A stretch of 64,000 nt of DNA from the NCBI RefSeq assembly GCF_000372425.1, contig NZ_AQVD01000004.1, positions 80,902 to 144,901 on the forward strand. Direction: 5' to 3'. The position numbers and the translations under genes are program-made. Shown piece by piece: positions 25,506-35,334 of the stretch; position 1 is the stretch's first letter, and every line of letters starts with the position of its first letter. The DNA comes from Streptococcus ferus DSM 20646 (GTDB lineage Bacteria; Bacillota; Bacilli; Lactobacillales; Streptococcaceae). The notes under the pieces are model-generated. The model was not told the origin of the DNA. It was given only the letters and a program-made list of their open reading frames with translations, and made no database searches.

Positions 25506-26720
25506 ATGAAAATATTTGACAAATCTTCAAAATTAGAGCATGTCGCTTATGATATTAGGGGGCCTGTGCTTGATGAAGCGGAACGGATGATGGCAAACGG
25601 GGAAAAAATTCTCCGTCTCAATACCGGCAATCCAGCAGAATTTGGGTTCACTGCCCCCGATGAGGTCATTCGCGATCTCATCTTAAATGTCCGAAACAGT
25701 GAGGGCTACTCTGACAGCCGTGGTATTTTTTCTGCCCGCAAGGCCATCATGCAGTATTGCCAATTAAAGGGAATTCCCAATGTTGATCTTAATGATATTT
25801 ATCTGGGCAATGGTGTTTCTGAGATGATTTCCATCTCCATGCAGGCTTTGTTAGATGATGGGGATGAGGTTTTGATCCCCATGCCGGACTACCCTCTCTG
25901 GACGGCCTGCGTTAGCTTGGCAGGAGGAAAAGCGGTTCATTATATCTGTGACGAGCAGGCTGACTGGAATCCGGATATTGACGATATTAAGTCCAAAATT
26001 ACGTCCAATACCAAAGCCATTGTGGTCATTAACCCTAATAACCCAACGGGAGCCCTCTATCCCAAAGATATTTTAGAAGAAATTGTGGAGATTGCCCGTC
26101 AAAATGACCTTATTATTTTGGCTGATGAAATCTATGACCGTCTTGTCATGGACGGTGCCAAACATACTGCCATCGCCAGTCTGGCACCAGATGTCTTCTG
26201 TATCACGATGAATGGACTGTCCAAGTCACATCGTATCTGCGGTTTCCGTGTTGGCTGGATGATTCTATCTGGGCGCAAGGATCATGTCAAGGGGTATATT
26301 GAAGGAATCAATATGCTGGCGAATATGCGCCTCTGTGCCAATGTCTTGGCTCAGCAGGTCGTGCAAACCTCTCTTGGTGGCTATCAGTCTGGTGACGAGC
26401 TACTGCTGCCGGGAGGACGTATTTATGAACAGCGGAATTTCATCACGGACGCCATCAATGATATTCCGGGGCTTTCCGTTGTTAAGCCGAAAGCAGGGCT
26501 TTATATCTTCCCTAAAATTGACCGCAATCTATACCGTATCGATGACGACGAACAGTTTGTCCTAGACTTCCTTAAACAAGAGAAGATTATGCTGGTTCAT
26601 GGACGAGGCTTTAACTGGAAAGATCCCGATCACTTCCGAATTGTTTACCTGCCGAGGGTAGAAGAACTGGCTGAAATTCAAGAAAAAATGACACGATTCT
26701 TAAGACAATATAAAAAATAA
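25506..26720 (+). CDS. Pyridoxal-phosphate aminotransferase, class I (alanine/aspartate type)
   Basis: A 404-residue fold-type I aminotransferase. Motifs: RLNTGNPAEFGF near the N-terminus, VVINPNNPTGALYP, LADEIYDRL, and the PLP-binding Lys in GLSKSHRICGFRVGW. It probably uses alanine, glutamate or aspartate; the AlaA-like subgroup is the best fit, but this is a guess. I prefer ATG 25506 because GAGGT is 7 bp upstream, whereas ATG 25500 is too close to it. It precedes codY, the conserved order in streptococci. Confidence 0.9.
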   Translation: MKIFDKSSKLEHVAYDIRGPVLDEAERMMANGEKILRLNTGNPAEFGFTAPDEVIRDLILNVRNSEGYSDSRGIFSARKAIMQYCQLKGIPNVDLNDIYLGNGVSEMISISMQALLDDGDEVLIPMPDYPLWTACVSLAGGKAVHYICDEQADWNPDIDDIKSKITSNTKAIVVINPNNPTGALYPKDILEEIVEIARQNDLIILADEIYDRLVMDGAKHTAIASLAPDVFCITMNGLSKSHRICGFRVGWMILSGRKDHVKGYIEGINMLANMRLCANVLAQQVVQTSLGGYQSGDELLLPGGRIYEQRNFITDAINDIPGLSVVKPKAGLYIFPKIDRNLYRIDDDEQFVLDFLKQEKIMLVHGRGFNWKDPDHFRIVYLPRVEELAEIQEKMTRFLRQYKK

Positions 26721-26754
26721 AAGGGTTTTCAAAAAAATTGTCAAAATAGTAGGT

Positions 26755-26800
26755 AATTTTCTGACAATTGATTGCAATATCTGTCTTCCTTTGTTATAAT
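26755..26800 (+). promoter_or_regulatory. codY promoter with CodY box (autoregulation)
   Basis: AATTTTCTGACAATT (26755-26769) matches the 15-bp CodY box with one mismatch. Two bases downstream starts a promoter with TTGCAA (26772-26777), a 17-bp spacer and TATAAT (26795-26800). CodY binding here would sit against the -35 element, fitting negative autoregulation, which is known for CodY in several Firmicutes. Confidence 0.8.
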
Positions 26801-26835
26801 GATTTCGATTATCAAAGAAAGTGACTAATATTAAG

Positions 26836-27621
26836 ATGACGAATTTGCTAACAAAGACGCGTAAGATTACTTCAATTTTGCAGCGCTCGGTTGACAATTT
26901 ACAAAATGAACTGCCCTATACAGCGATTGCGGAACAGTTGGCTGAAATTATTGACTGCAATGCCTGTATTATGAATGGCGGCGGCGATATCTTGGGTTAT
27001 GCGATGAAGTATAAGACCAATACAGACCGCGTAGAAGAGTTTTTCCAGAGTAAAAAATTCCCAGAAAGCTATGTCCGGACGGCCAGCCGCATCTACGACA
27101 CAGAGGCCAACCTATCGGTAGACAGCGATCTGACCATCTTTCCTGTTGAATCCAAAGACATCTATCCTGACGGATTGACTACTATAGCCCCTATCTATGG
27201 TGGCGGAATGAGGCTGGGGTCGCTGATTATTTGGCGTAACGACAAAGAATTTGATGATGATGACTTGATTTTGGTTGAGATTGCTTCAACCGTGGTTGGT
27301 ATCCAGCTGCTGAATCTTCAGACAGAAAACCTGGAAGAAACCATTCGGAAGCAGACTGCGATCAATATGGCGATTAACACCTTATCTTATTCTGAAATGA
27401 AGGCCGTTGCAGCTATTTTAGGAGAACTGGATGGTAACGAAGGCCGTCTGACAGCTTCCGTTATTGCAGATCGTATCGGTATCACCCGCAGTGTCATTGT
27501 TAATGCCCTGAGAAAATTAGAAAGTGCCGGCATCATTGAGAGCCGTTCTCTTGGCATGAAAGGGACCTACCTCAAAGTAATCAATGAAGGTATTTTTGAT
27601 AAGTTAAAGGATTACCGCTAA
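26836..27621 (+). CDS. codY: GTP/branched-chain amino acid sensing repressor CodY
   Basis: A 261-residue global regulator. The N-terminal GAF domain ([16 protein letters not shown], then [11 protein letters not shown] and PVESKD) binds branched-chain amino acids. The C-terminal winged helix reads [20 protein letters not shown] followed by [17 protein letters not shown] 26836 gives the standard start and length; the GTG at 26821 would add five residues not found in the family. No strong ribosome binding site is seen at either. Stop and the start of the next gene are directly adjacent. Confidence 0.97.
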   Translation: MTNLLTKTRKITSILQRSVDNLQNELPYTAIAEQLAEIIDCNACIMNGGGDILGYAMKYKTNTDRVEEFFQSKKFPESYVRTASRIYDTEANLSVDSDLTIFPVESKDIYPDGLTTIAPIYGGGMRLGSLIIWRNDKEFDDDDLILVEIASTVVGIQLLNLQTENLEETIRKQTAINMAINTLSYSEMKAVAAILGELDGNEGRLTASVIADRIGITRSVIVNALRKLESAGIIESRSLGMKGTYLKVINEGIFDKLKDYR

Positions 27622-28173
27622 ATGACAAAGGCATTGATTTCGATTGACTACACCTATGATTTTGTGGCAGATAAGGGAAAGCTGACAGCAGGGGCACCCG
27701 CCCAGGCGATTTCAGAAGCTATTGCTCAGGTCACTCAGCAGGCTTACGATAATGGCGATTATATCTTTTTCGCGATTGACGGTCACGATGAGGGAGATGC
27801 TTTCCACCCAGAAAGCAACCTGTTTCCGCCCCATAATCTAAGAGGTACAAGCGGCCGTGATTTATACGGACCCTTGGGAGAATTTTATCAAAAACATCAG
27901 GAGAACCCGCGTGTCTTTTGGCTGGACAAGCGTCATTATTCTGCTTTTTCAGGGACAGATTTAGATATTCGCCTGCGGGAGCGCCGAGTAGATACACTGG
28001 TTTTAACAGGTGTTTTGACAGATATCTGTGTTTTGCATACGGCTATTGATGCTTACAATCTCGGCTATCGGATTGAAGTGGTCAAATCGGCTGTGGCTTC
28101 GCTCAATCAGGAAAATCACCAATTTGCCCTAAATCACTTGCAAAATGTCTTGGGTGCTATTATAATAGAATAA
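27622..28173 (+). CDS. Cysteine hydrolase, nicotinamidase/isochorismatase family
   Basis: A 183-residue protein with the catalytic triad pattern: Asp in ALISIDYTYDF, Lys in FWLDKRHYSAF, and Cys in GVLTDICVLHTAIDA. The metal-site part FAIDGHDEGDAFHPE fits nicotinamidase PncA better than a generic isochorismatase, so conversion of nicotinamide to nicotinate for NAD salvage is likely. It starts on the base after the codY stop and is presumably co-transcribed. The promoter of the downstream T-box lies inside its 3' end. Confidence 0.85.
   Translation: MTKALISIDYTYDFVADKGKLTAGAPAQAISEAIAQVTQQAYDNGDYIFFAIDGHDEGDAFHPESNLFPPHNLRGTSGRDLYGPLGEFYQKHQENPRVFWLDKRHYSAFSGTDLDIRLRERRVDTLVLTGVLTDICVLHTAIDAYNLGYRIEVVKSAVASLNQENHQFALNHLQNVLGAIIIE
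28138..28166 (+). promoter_or_regulatory. Promoter of the T-box-aspS-gatCAB operon
   Basis: TTGCAA (28138-28143), 17-bp spacer, TATAAT (28161-28166). It lies within the last codons of the nicotinamidase-like gene, so the riboswitch leader begins about 28173. Confidence 0.75.
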
Positions 28174-28191
28174 TCGTCAATTAAATACTAA

Positions 28192-28415
28192 GAAAAGTAG
28201 AGTAGGCTGGAGGCCTTGTACAGAGAGCACCCGTTGCTGAGAGTGGTGCCAACAAATCCAGAACCGAACAACATACTTTATAAGATTCATGTCAAAAGCA
28301 TGGAGGCTGACTCACCTTACGAGTTTAGAGGCTGCTGGTCATATCGGCAGCAAATAACAGTGGTACCACGGTTTTTCGTCTGTTTTCAGAATGAAAAATC
28401 GTGGTTTTTTGTATT
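28192..28415 (+). ncRNA. T-box riboswitch leader, candidate Asn (AAC) specifier
   Basis: The 14-base T-box core AACAGTGGTACCAC (28356-28369) is clear. Stem I is closed by AAAGTA (28194-28199) with TACTTT (28274-28279). AGTA (28201-28204) faces GAAC-AAC-A (28266-28273), the usual specifier-loop arrangement. CTGGA (28207-28211) pairs with TCCAG (28257-28261). AGAGAGC followed by a GCACC/GGTGC stem holds the GTTGCTG apical region. Thus the specifier reads AAC, an Asn codon (28270-28272). No Asp codon (GAC/GAT) occupies that place. A terminator, CCACGGTTTTTC against GAAAAATCGTGG then T6, ends at about 28412. The leader senses uncharged tRNA and controls aspS-gatCAB. Confidence 0.88.
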
Positions 28416-28427
28416 AAGAGGAGAAAA

Positions 28428-30179
28428 ATGAAAGATATTTTTATTGGACATTACGGTTTGGATCAGGTCGGTCAAACCATGACTGCAACAGGCTGGGTTG
28501 CCAACATCCGTAACCATGGGAAATTAGCCTTTATTGAACTGCGTGACCGTGAGGGTCTGCTGCAGGTTTTTGTTGATTCCAGTATTACAGACTTTACTAA
28601 ATTGCAGGACCTGCACAAGGAAAGTATTATTTCTGTAACGGGCCCTGTTGTTGCCCGTGAAGAACGCTTTGTTAATAAAGACATCCAGTCTGGTCAGGTA
28701 GAGTTGAGGGCTGAAACAATAGAGGTGATATCTGAAAGCAAATTGGTTCCTTTTGAGTTGGACAGCCATGCCCATGCCGGTGAAGATATTCGCCAAAAAT
28801 ATCGCTATCTGGACCTTCGCAGGGAGCGAATGACCAAGAATTTGAAATTGCGCCATCAGGTTAGCAAGTCAATTCGAGATTATCTGAACCAGGCTGATTT
28901 CATTGATGTAGAGACGCCCTATTTGACGAAGTCAACACCAGAAGGGGCGCGTGATTTTTTAGTTCCCAGCCGTGTTTTCAAAAATCAGTTTTACGCCCTT
29001 CCTCAGAGTCCTCAGATGCTGAAACAGTTATTGATGGGAGCTGGTCTTGAGCGCTATTATCAGATTGTTCGCTGTTTCCGTGATGAAGATTTGCGGGGAG
29101 ACCGTCAGCCTGAATTTACTCAGGTTGACTTAGAGATGAGTTTTGCCTCGGAGGAAGATATCCGACATCTTGTTGAGGGCATGCTCAAGGCGGTCGTCAG
29201 AGAAAGTATGGGTTACGAGATGACCGAGGCATTTCCTGTCATGTCCTATGAGGAAGCCATGACACGCTTTGGTTCAGATAAGCCGGACACACGCTTTGGC
29301 ATTGAGCTGAAAGATTTGACAGCACTGTCACAAGGTAACCCATCACTCTTCCTTCAAAAAGGTTTGAAAGCAGAAAATGGCTCTGTTATGGGAATTTGTC
29401 TGCCTAAAGGAGCTCATGCCTTCACCAACCGTCAAATGAAAGAATTGAAAGAAGCAACGCTTGATTTTGGAGTGGCGGGCTTTGCAACGGCAACGATTGA
29501 AAATGGTGAGTTGGCAGGAAGTCTTAAATCAACCTTTAAGGAGCACAGGACTGAACTGTTAGATCTGTTTCAAGCTCAGGATGGAGACTTGCTTTTCTTT
29601 GTAACCGGTACTAAAAAACGTGTGCAGGAAGCGCTTGGCGGCCTGCGTCTGCGTCTTGCCAAAGCCCTTGATCTGATTGATGACAGTCAGCTCAACTTTA
29701 TCTGGATTACAGACTGGCCGCTCCTGGAGTGGAATGAGGATCAAAAGCGCTATCAAGCCATGCATCATCCCTTTACTCAAGGGGATTTTGATGACTTAGA
29801 TCATCTTAAGGAAGCGCCTGAAAAGATCATGAGCCGGGCCTATGATATTGTTCTTAACGGTTATGAAATCGGAGGCGGCAGTCTTCGGATCCATCAGCGT
29901 CAGCAGCAAGAAGCCATGTTTGACCTATTGGGGATGTCTAAGGAAGATTACCAACGAGACTTTGGCTTTTTCTTAGAAGCTCTTGATTATGGTTTCCCAC
30001 CTCATGGAGGTCTGGCTCTAGGCCTAGATCGTCTGGTGATGATTCTAGCGGGTGAAGAAAACATTCGTGAAGTGATAGCCTTTCCTAAGAATGGTCAGGG
30101 AGCAGATCCGATGTTGGCCAGTCCGAGTCTGGTTTCAGAAAATCAGCTGGCTGAACTGAAGCTGGAAACGCTGGACTGA
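28428..30179 (+). CDS. aspS: Aspartyl-tRNA synthetase, probably non-discriminating
   Basis: A 583-residue bacterial-type AspRS: OB anticodon-binding domain (1-105), class II catalytic core ([46 protein letters not shown]), GAD insertion (about 280-420), and motif 3 [18 protein letters not shown] 28428 follows AGAGGAG; the upstream in-frame codons lie in the terminator. At H30 ([10 protein letters not shown]) it has His, where discriminating AspRS usually has Leu and tRNA-Asn-accepting enzymes have His. It is co-transcribed with gatCAB behind the Asn-type T-box, so it probably mischarges tRNA-Asn for amidation (inference). Confidence 0.92.
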   Translation: MKDIFIGHYGLDQVGQTMTATGWVANIRNHGKLAFIELRDREGLLQVFVDSSITDFTKLQDLHKESIISVTGPVVAREERFVNKDIQSGQVELRAETIEVISESKLVPFELDSHAHAGEDIRQKYRYLDLRRERMTKNLKLRHQVSKSIRDYLNQADFIDVETPYLTKSTPEGARDFLVPSRVFKNQFYALPQSPQMLKQLLMGAGLERYYQIVRCFRDEDLRGDRQPEFTQVDLEMSFASEEDIRHLVEGMLKAVVRESMGYEMTEAFPVMSYEEAMTRFGSDKPDTRFGIELKDLTALSQGNPSLFLQKGLKAENGSVMGICLPKGAHAFTNRQMKELKEATLDFGVAGFATATIENGELAGSLKSTFKEHRTELLDLFQAQDGDLLFFVTGTKKRVQEALGGLRLRLAKALDLIDDSQLNFIWITDWPLLEWNEDQKRYQAMHHPFTQGDFDDLDHLKEAPEKIMSRAYDIVLNGYEIGGGSLRIHQRQQQEAMFDLLGMSKEDYQRDFGFFLEALDYGFPPHGGLALGLDRLVMILAGEENIREVIAFPKNGQGADPMLASPSLVSENQLAELKLETLD

Positions 30180-30226
30180 AAATGTGATATAATGCTAAAC
30201 GTAGTAAGATAATAAGGAGAAAAGGA

Positions 30227-30529
30227 ATGAAAATTTCTGAAGCAGAGGTACGCCATGTGGCTAACCTTTCTAAATTAAGGTTTTCGGATGAGGAAACAAC
30301 AGCCTTTGCAACGACTTTATCAAAGATTGTTGATATGGTGGAGCTCTTAAACGAAGTAGACACAGACGGAGTTCCCTTTACTTCAAATGTGGCAGATAAT
30401 AAGAACCGTATGCGTGAGGATGAAGCAGTTGCAGGCTGGAATCGAGATGAACTCTTTAAAAACGTTCCAGAAGAGGAAGATTATCTCATCAAGGTACCGG
30501 CAATTATTGATGAAGGAGGAGATGCCTAA
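30227..30529 (+). CDS. gatC: Asp/Glu-tRNA amidotransferase subunit C
   Basis: A 100-residue GatC that wraps and stabilises GatA/GatB in the transamidosome. Typical features: [16 protein letters not shown] near the start, [19 protein letters not shown], and the C-terminal [19 protein letters not shown]. It follows an AAGGAG site and its stop overlaps the gatA start as TAATG. Being in the aspS operon, it would serve Asp-tRNA-Asn amidation as well as the usual Glu-tRNA-Gln route. Confidence 0.95.
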   Translation: MKISEAEVRHVANLSKLRFSDEETTAFATTLSKIVDMVELLNEVDTDGVPFTSNVADNKNRMREDEAVAGWNRDELFKNVPEEEDYLIKVPAIIDEGGDA

Positions 30530-31995
30530 TGACGTTTAATCATAAAACCATAGATGAGCTGCATGACCTCCTGGTCAAGAAAGAAGTCTCAGCCACTGAA
30601 TTAACCAAGGCGACTTTGGAAGATATCAAGGCGCGTGAAGCCGCTGTCGATTCCTTTATCACCGTCACAGAAGAAGAAGCGCTGGCTCAGGCAGCCAAGA
30701 TTGATCAAAAAGGTATTGATGCAGATAACGTCATGAGCGGAATTCCGCTTGCAGTCAAAGATAATATTTCTACTAAGGGCATCCTGACGACCGCAGCATC
30801 AAAAATGCTGTATAACTATAATCCGATTTTTGATGCAACGGCCGTTGAAAAGCTTTATGAAAATGATATGGTGATCATTGGTAAGACTAACATGGATGAA
30901 TTTGCCATGGGAGGTTCTACTGAAAACTCCGCATTTAAAGCCACTAAGAATGCCTGGGATCAGACCAAGGTTCCTGGTGGATCTTCTGGCGGTTCTGCGA
31001 CTGCGGTTGCTTCTGGTCAGGTACGTCTGTCGCTGGGTTCAGACACAGGCGGTTCTATCCGCCAGCCGGCTTCTTTCAATGGGGTTGTCGGTTTGAAACC
31101 AACCTACGGCAGGGTGTCACGTTTTGGCCTGATTGCTTTTGGTTCTTCCTTGGATCAAATTGGGCCATTTGCACAGACCGTCAAAGAAAATGCACAGCTC
31201 TTAAATGTTGTATCGGGCTATGATGCCAAAGATTCAACGTCTGCTAAGCTTGTCTCACCTGATTTCACAAGCAAAATCGGTCAAGACATAAAAGGCTTGA
31301 AAATTGCCCTGCCTAAGGAATATATTGGCCAAGGGATTGATTCTCAGGTCAAAGAAACAATTCTTAAGGCAGCCAAACACCTTGAAAACTTAGGTGCCGT
31401 CATTGAAGAAGTCAGCCTGCCGCATAGCAAGTACGGTGTTGCGGTTTATTACATCATCGCCTCATCAGAAGCATCTTCAAATTTACAGCGTTTTGATGGG
31501 ATTCGTTATGGCTTTAGGACAGACCATTATGAAAACCTTGAAGATGTTTATGTCAACACACGCAGCGAAGGCTTCGGAGAGGAAGTGAAACGCCGGATTA
31601 TGCTCGGAACTTTCAGCCTGTCATCTGGTTATTATGATGCCTACTTTAAGAAAGCCGGTCAAGTTCGGACCCTCATCAGACAGGATTTTGATAAGGTCTT
31701 TGCAGATTACGATCTTATCTTAGGTCCGACAGCCCCTCATGTGGCTTATGACCTTGATACGCAGAGCCACGATCCAGTTGCGATGTACTTAGCTGACCTT
31801 TTAACTATTCCAGTTAATTTAGCCGGTCTTCCAAGTATTTCAGTGCCTGCCGGTTTTGCTGATGGTTTGCCTGTCGGTATGCAGCTCATTGGGCCAAAAT
31901 ACGGCGAAGAAACCATCTACCAAGCGGCTGCAGCCTTTGAAGCAACGACAGACTACCACAAACAGCAGCCCCTTATCTTTGGAGGTGACCAATAA
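30529..31995 (+). CDS. gatA: Asp/Glu-tRNA amidotransferase subunit A
   Basis: A 488-residue amidase-signature enzyme that releases ammonia from glutamine. The Ser-cisSer-Lys triad is visible: Lys in LAVKDNIS, and serines in [16 protein letters not shown] and [13 protein letters not shown]. Length is normal. Translation start overlaps the gatC stop and its stop overlaps the gatB start, both as TAATG, so the three subunits are translationally coupled. Confidence 0.97.
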   Translation: MTFNHKTIDELHDLLVKKEVSATELTKATLEDIKAREAAVDSFITVTEEEALAQAAKIDQKGIDADNVMSGIPLAVKDNISTKGILTTAASKMLYNYNPIFDATAVEKLYENDMVIIGKTNMDEFAMGGSTENSAFKATKNAWDQTKVPGGSSGGSATAVASGQVRLSLGSDTGGSIRQPASFNGVVGLKPTYGRVSRFGLIAFGSSLDQIGPFAQTVKENAQLLNVVSGYDAKDSTSAKLVSPDFTSKIGQDIKGLKIALPKEYIGQGIDSQVKETILKAAKHLENLGAVIEEVSLPHSKYGVAVYYIIASSEASSNLQRFDGIRYGFRTDHYENLEDVYVNTRSEGFGEEVKRRIMLGTFSLSSGYYDAYFKKAGQVRTLIRQDFDKVFADYDLILGPTAPHVAYDLDTQSHDPVAMYLADLLTIPVNLAGLPSISVPAGFADGLPVGMQLIGPKYGEETIYQAAAAFEATTDYHKQQPLIFGGDQ

Positions 31996-33428
31996 TGAAT
32001 TTTGAAACAGTCATTGGCCTTGAAGTTCACGTTGAATTAAAGACCGATTCTAAAATTTTCTCACCTGCCCCAGCTCACTTTGGAGAAGATCCCAATGCCA
32101 ACACCAACATTGTTGACTGGTCTTTCCCCGGTGTTCTTCCTGTCATGAATAAAGGCGTTATTGATTATGGAATCAAGGCTGCGCTTGCCCTTAACATGGA
32201 CATTCATCAGCGCATGCACTTTGACCGTAAGAATTATTTCTACCCTGACAATCCTAAAGCCTATCAAATTTCCCAATTTGATGAGCCTATCGGTTACAAC
32301 GGTTGGATTGATATTGAATTAGAAGATGGCTCAACCAAGAAAATTCGGATTGAGCGGGCTCACTTGGAAGAAGATGCTGGTAAGAACACACACGGTGTTG
32401 ACGGCTACTCTTATGTTGATCTTAACCGTCAGGGAGTGCCTCTGATTGAAATCGTTTCTGAAGCGGATATGCGCTCGCCAGAAGAAGCTTATGCCTATCT
32501 GACCGCCCTAAAAGAAATTATTCAATACACGGGCATTTCCGATGTCAAGATGGAAGAAGGTTCCATGCGGGTTGATGCCAATATCTCCCTTCGTCCTTAC
32601 GGACAGGAGGCTTTTGGAACCAAGACGGAGCTTAAGAACCTTAACTCCTTTAACTTTGTGCGTCGCGGACTCCAATATGAGGTGGAACGCCAGACCAAAA
32701 TTCTTCGTTCAGGCGGGGAAATTCAACAAGAAACCCGCCGTTATGATGAAGCAACCGGTGAGACACTTTTGATGCGTGGAAAAGAAGGTTCTGCAGACTA
32801 TCGTTATTTCCCAGAACCGGATCTGCCCATCTTTGAGATTGAAGATGAGTGGATTGAGCAGGTTCGCTCAGAACTGCCAGCCTTTCCAAAGGAGCGCCGT
32901 ACCAAATATATCAATGACTTGGGTCTCTCAGCCTACGATGCAGCTCAATTAACCAGCTCAAAAGCGATTTCTGATTTCTTTGAAAAAGCTGTCGATTTAG
33001 GCGGCGATGCTAAATTAGTGTCCAATTGGCTGCAAGGAGATATTGCACAATACCTCAATGCAGAAGGACAATCCATTGATGCCATCGGTCTGACACCAGA
33101 TAATTTGGTGGAAATGCTGGCTCTTGTCAAAGCGGGTACCATTTCGTCTAAAATTGCAAAGAAAGTCTTTGTTCATTTAGCCAAAAATGGCGGTTCAGCA
33201 GAAGCCTATGTCAAATCAGCTGGCTTGGTTCAAATTTCTGATCCGGCTCAGTTACTGCCTCTCATCCAAGAGGTCTTTGCCAATAATGAAAAAGCCATTG
33301 CTGACTATAAGGGCGGCAATAAAAATGCAGCTAAATCGCTTATTGGTCAGCTGATGAAGGCGACCAAGGGACAGGCCAATCCGCAAGTAGCTCAGAAATT
33401 GCTCAATGAGGAATTGGAGAAATTGTAA
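31995..33428 (+). CDS. gatB: Asp/Glu-tRNA amidotransferase subunit B
   Basis: A 477-residue GatB that phosphorylates and amidates the tRNA-bound Asp or Glu with ammonia channelled from GatA. N-terminal signature [17 protein letters not shown], catalytic segments [14 protein letters not shown] and [11 protein letters not shown], and a C-terminal YqeY-like tail ([17 protein letters not shown]). It ends the aspS-gatCAB operon; several hairpins follow. Confidence 0.97.
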   Translation: MNFETVIGLEVHVELKTDSKIFSPAPAHFGEDPNANTNIVDWSFPGVLPVMNKGVIDYGIKAALALNMDIHQRMHFDRKNYFYPDNPKAYQISQFDEPIGYNGWIDIELEDGSTKKIRIERAHLEEDAGKNTHGVDGYSYVDLNRQGVPLIEIVSEADMRSPEEAYAYLTALKEIIQYTGISDVKMEEGSMRVDANISLRPYGQEAFGTKTELKNLNSFNFVRRGLQYEVERQTKILRSGGEIQQETRRYDEATGETLLMRGKEGSADYRYFPEPDLPIFEIEDEWIEQVRSELPAFPKERRTKYINDLGLSAYDAAQLTSSKAISDFFEKAVDLGGDAKLVSNWLQGDIAQYLNAEGQSIDAIGLTPDNLVEMLALVKAGTISSKIAKKVFVHLAKNGGSAEAYVKSAGLVQISDPAQLLPLIQEVFANNEKAIADYKGGNKNAAKSLIGQLMKATKGQANPQVAQKLLNEELEKL

Positions 33429-33449
33429 AGATAAGGCTCGAAACCCTGA

Positions 33450-33578
33450 AGCCTCAAAGGCTGTGTACGGTCTTAACGCATTGTCAATGCTGAGTTTAGA
33501 GGCTATGACGATGAGAAAACAGCGCCTGACACTTGTCAGAAATACTCAAAAATAACTTAGTCATCCTTGATGATTAAG
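33450..33578. other. Cluster of perfect small hairpins downstream of gatB
   Basis: Four inverted repeats follow each other: AGCCT-CAA-AGGCT (33450-33462), GCATTG-T-CAATGC (33478-33490), CTGACA-CT-TGTCAG (33526-33539) and CTTAGTCATC-CTT-GATGATTAAG (33556-33578, one G-T). No ORF is supported here. It could be a structured 3' UTR, a small RNA or a degenerate repeat. Confidence 0.5.
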
Positions 33579-33581
33579 ACT

Positions 33582-33614
33582 AAAACTATGTGATAACAAA
33601 TCACATAGTTTTTC
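33582..33614 (+). terminator. Terminator of the aspS-gatCAB operon
   Basis: AAAACTATGTGAT and ATCACATAGTTTT form a 13-bp stem with loop AACAA, followed by T. A strong intrinsic terminator. Confidence 0.9.
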
Positions 33615-33660
33615 AATGCTGTTCTGGTATCATCTAAGATACATATAGGAGTGGAGGCTT

Positions 33661-34581
33661 ATGGTAAAAAATCTAAAAGGAACCTTTCTGGTTGTCTTGG
33701 CAGCCATTGCTTGGGGTATATCAGGAGTCTCAGGCCAATCGTTAATGGCTAAGGGGATTGATGTTCATTTGTTGACGGCCTTGCGATTAATCATTGCAGG
33801 TCTTGTGTTGGTCGGTTTAGCAGCCGTGCAGAATTTTTCTAAGCTACTAGCTGTGATACACGATAAAAGCTCCTGTTTGGGCATCATGCTGTTTAGTCTC
33901 TTGGGGCTGACGTTGAACCAGTACAGTTATCTGCAGGCAATCAGTCGGACCAATGCTGGCACGGCGACCGTCTTGCAGTATATGGCTCCGGTTCTGATTT
34001 TAGCCTTTCTATGTTTCAAAAATCGGCTTCTGCCAAATCTTAGTGAACTTACCGCCATTCTGTTGGCGATTTTGGGAACTTTTATTATGGCCACGCATGG
34101 TCAGGTTGGGAGCCTAGCCATTACCCCTCTGGGTCTTTTCTGGGGGCTCTTTTCGGCTGTTACTTACAGTGCTTATATTTTATTGCCTGTTCGCTTGATT
34201 AAACAGTGGGGAAGCCTGCTTGTCATTGGTTTAGGGATGCTCATGGGAGGATTGGTTTTTGGCGTGATAATGGCTGTCTGGCGATTTGACCCGCAGTTTA
34301 GCCGAGAGACCGTCTGGCCTTATTTGGGCTTAATCGTGGTTGGGTCTATTCTTTCGTACACCCTCTTTCTAAAAGGGTCTGTAATCGTTGGCGCGGTGAA
34401 GGCCAGTTTGTTAGCCTCTATTGAACCGATTGCTGCAGTCGTTTTTTCAGTCCTGCTGGTTAAGGAACACTTTTATCTGGTTGATATGATAGGGATGCTG
34501 TTGATTTTCCTTGCCGTCTTGCTCATTTCCCTAAAAGACCTAAGACGGTTAAGAAAGCAAACGAAGAGAGCTGATCATTAG
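33661..34581 (+). CDS. EamA/DMT-family permease
   Basis: A 306-residue membrane protein with ten predicted hydrophobic segments arranged as two EamA repeats (first repeat AAIAWGISGVSGQSLMAKG, second SLLASIEPIAAVVFSVLLVKE, the family's typical terminal motif). Drug/metabolite transporter superfamily members move amino acids, sugars or drugs; the substrate here is unknown. ATG follows AGGAGTGGAG. It stands alone, between two terminators. Confidence 0.88.
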   Translation: MVKNLKGTFLVVLAAIAWGISGVSGQSLMAKGIDVHLLTALRLIIAGLVLVGLAAVQNFSKLLAVIHDKSSCLGIMLFSLLGLTLNQYSYLQAISRTNAGTATVLQYMAPVLILAFLCFKNRLLPNLSELTAILLAILGTFIMATHGQVGSLAITPLGLFWGLFSAVTYSAYILLPVRLIKQWGSLLVIGLGMLMGGLVFGVIMAVWRFDPQFSRETVWPYLGLIVVGSILSYTLFLKGSVIVGAVKASLLASIEPIAAVVFSVLLVKEHFYLVDMIGMLLIFLAVLLISLKDLRRLRKQTKRADH

Positions 34582-34590
34582 ATCAGCTCT
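34567..34590. terminator. Terminator between EamA gene and ABC operon
   Basis: AGAGCTGATC and GATCAGCTCT with loop ATTA overlap the EamA stop codon; TTATTTTTA follows on the plus strand. The facing ABC ATPase gene ends 7 bp further on. Confidence 0.8.
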
Positions 34591-34596
34591 TTATTT

Positions 34597-35334
34597 TTAT
34601 AAATGGTTGATTTGTTCTTGAACCTCTAGGGCATTTGCAGCAGGGTCGTTTCCCAGTTGAAGGTTTTTATAGAGAAGACCGTCTTTCATGAAAAGGACCC
34701 GTTCTGACATGGCTGCGACATTGATATCATGGGTGACTAAGAGGATGGTTTTTCCTTCTCGATGAAGCGTGGCAAAGAGGTCGAGGACATCTTTGCCTGA
34801 TTTAGAATCTAAGGCGCCCGTAGGCTCATCTGCAAAGATGAGTTTTGGTTGATTGATAATCGCGCGACAGATTCCGGCTCTCTGTAACTGGCCGCCAGAG
34901 ACTTGGGACAGGCGTTTATCAGCAATTTCCAAAATGCCGATTTTGTCCATCAGGGTTAGGGCCTCTTCTTTGGCTTCTGCCTTATTAACCTTGTATTTCA
35001 TGGAAGGAAGAAGAATATTATCCAAGATACTTAGGTTCTTAACCATTCTGGGCAGCTGGAAGACGAAACCAAAGGTTTCTCGTCTTAAGGCGCCGGCCTT
35101 TTCATCCTCTAGCTGGCTGATGTCCTGCCCTTGAAGTTTAATCTCACCCGAATCAGCCTTATCCAGCGTGGATAGAATGTTCAAAAGGGTAGATTTTCCA
35201 GAGCCTGATTTCCCCATAATGGAGACAAACTCACCTTCCTGGAGTTCTAGGTCAACGCCTTTTAGGACAGTCGTTTCAAGGCTGTCATTGTAGAAAGATT
35301 TTTTAATGCCCTTGGCAGTTAATAGTGTGGTCAT
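34597..35334 (-). CDS. ABC transporter ATP-binding protein (LolD/MacB-type)
   Basis: A 245-residue ATPase. Walker A GKSGSGKSTLL near residue 40, Q-loop, signature VSGGQLQRAGICRA, Walker B LIFADEPTGALDSKSG and the LVTHDINVA switch His are all intact. It belongs to the group that energises FtsX-like permeases for peptide or lipid export and resistance. It overlaps the permease gene by 4 bp. It is the last gene of a TetR-MFS-permease-ATPase operon, so an efflux or antimicrobial resistance role is likely (inference). Confidence 0.93.
   Translation of the reverse strand: MTTLLTAKGIKKSFYNDSLETTVLKGVDLELQEGEFVSIMGKSGSGKSTLLNILSTLDKADSGEIKLQGQDISQLEDEKAGALRRETFGFVFQLPRMVKNLSILDNILLPSMKYKVNKAEAKEEALTLMDKIGILEIADKRLSQVSGGQLQRAGICRAIINQPKLIFADEPTGALDSKSGKDVLDLFATLHREGKTILLVTHDINVAAMSERVLFMKDGLLYKNLQLGNDPAANALEVQEQINHL

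Noticed and set aside
28216..28431. 71-codon ORF in the aspS leader
   Set aside because: It lies wholly inside the T-box riboswitch, crossing its antiterminator and terminator.
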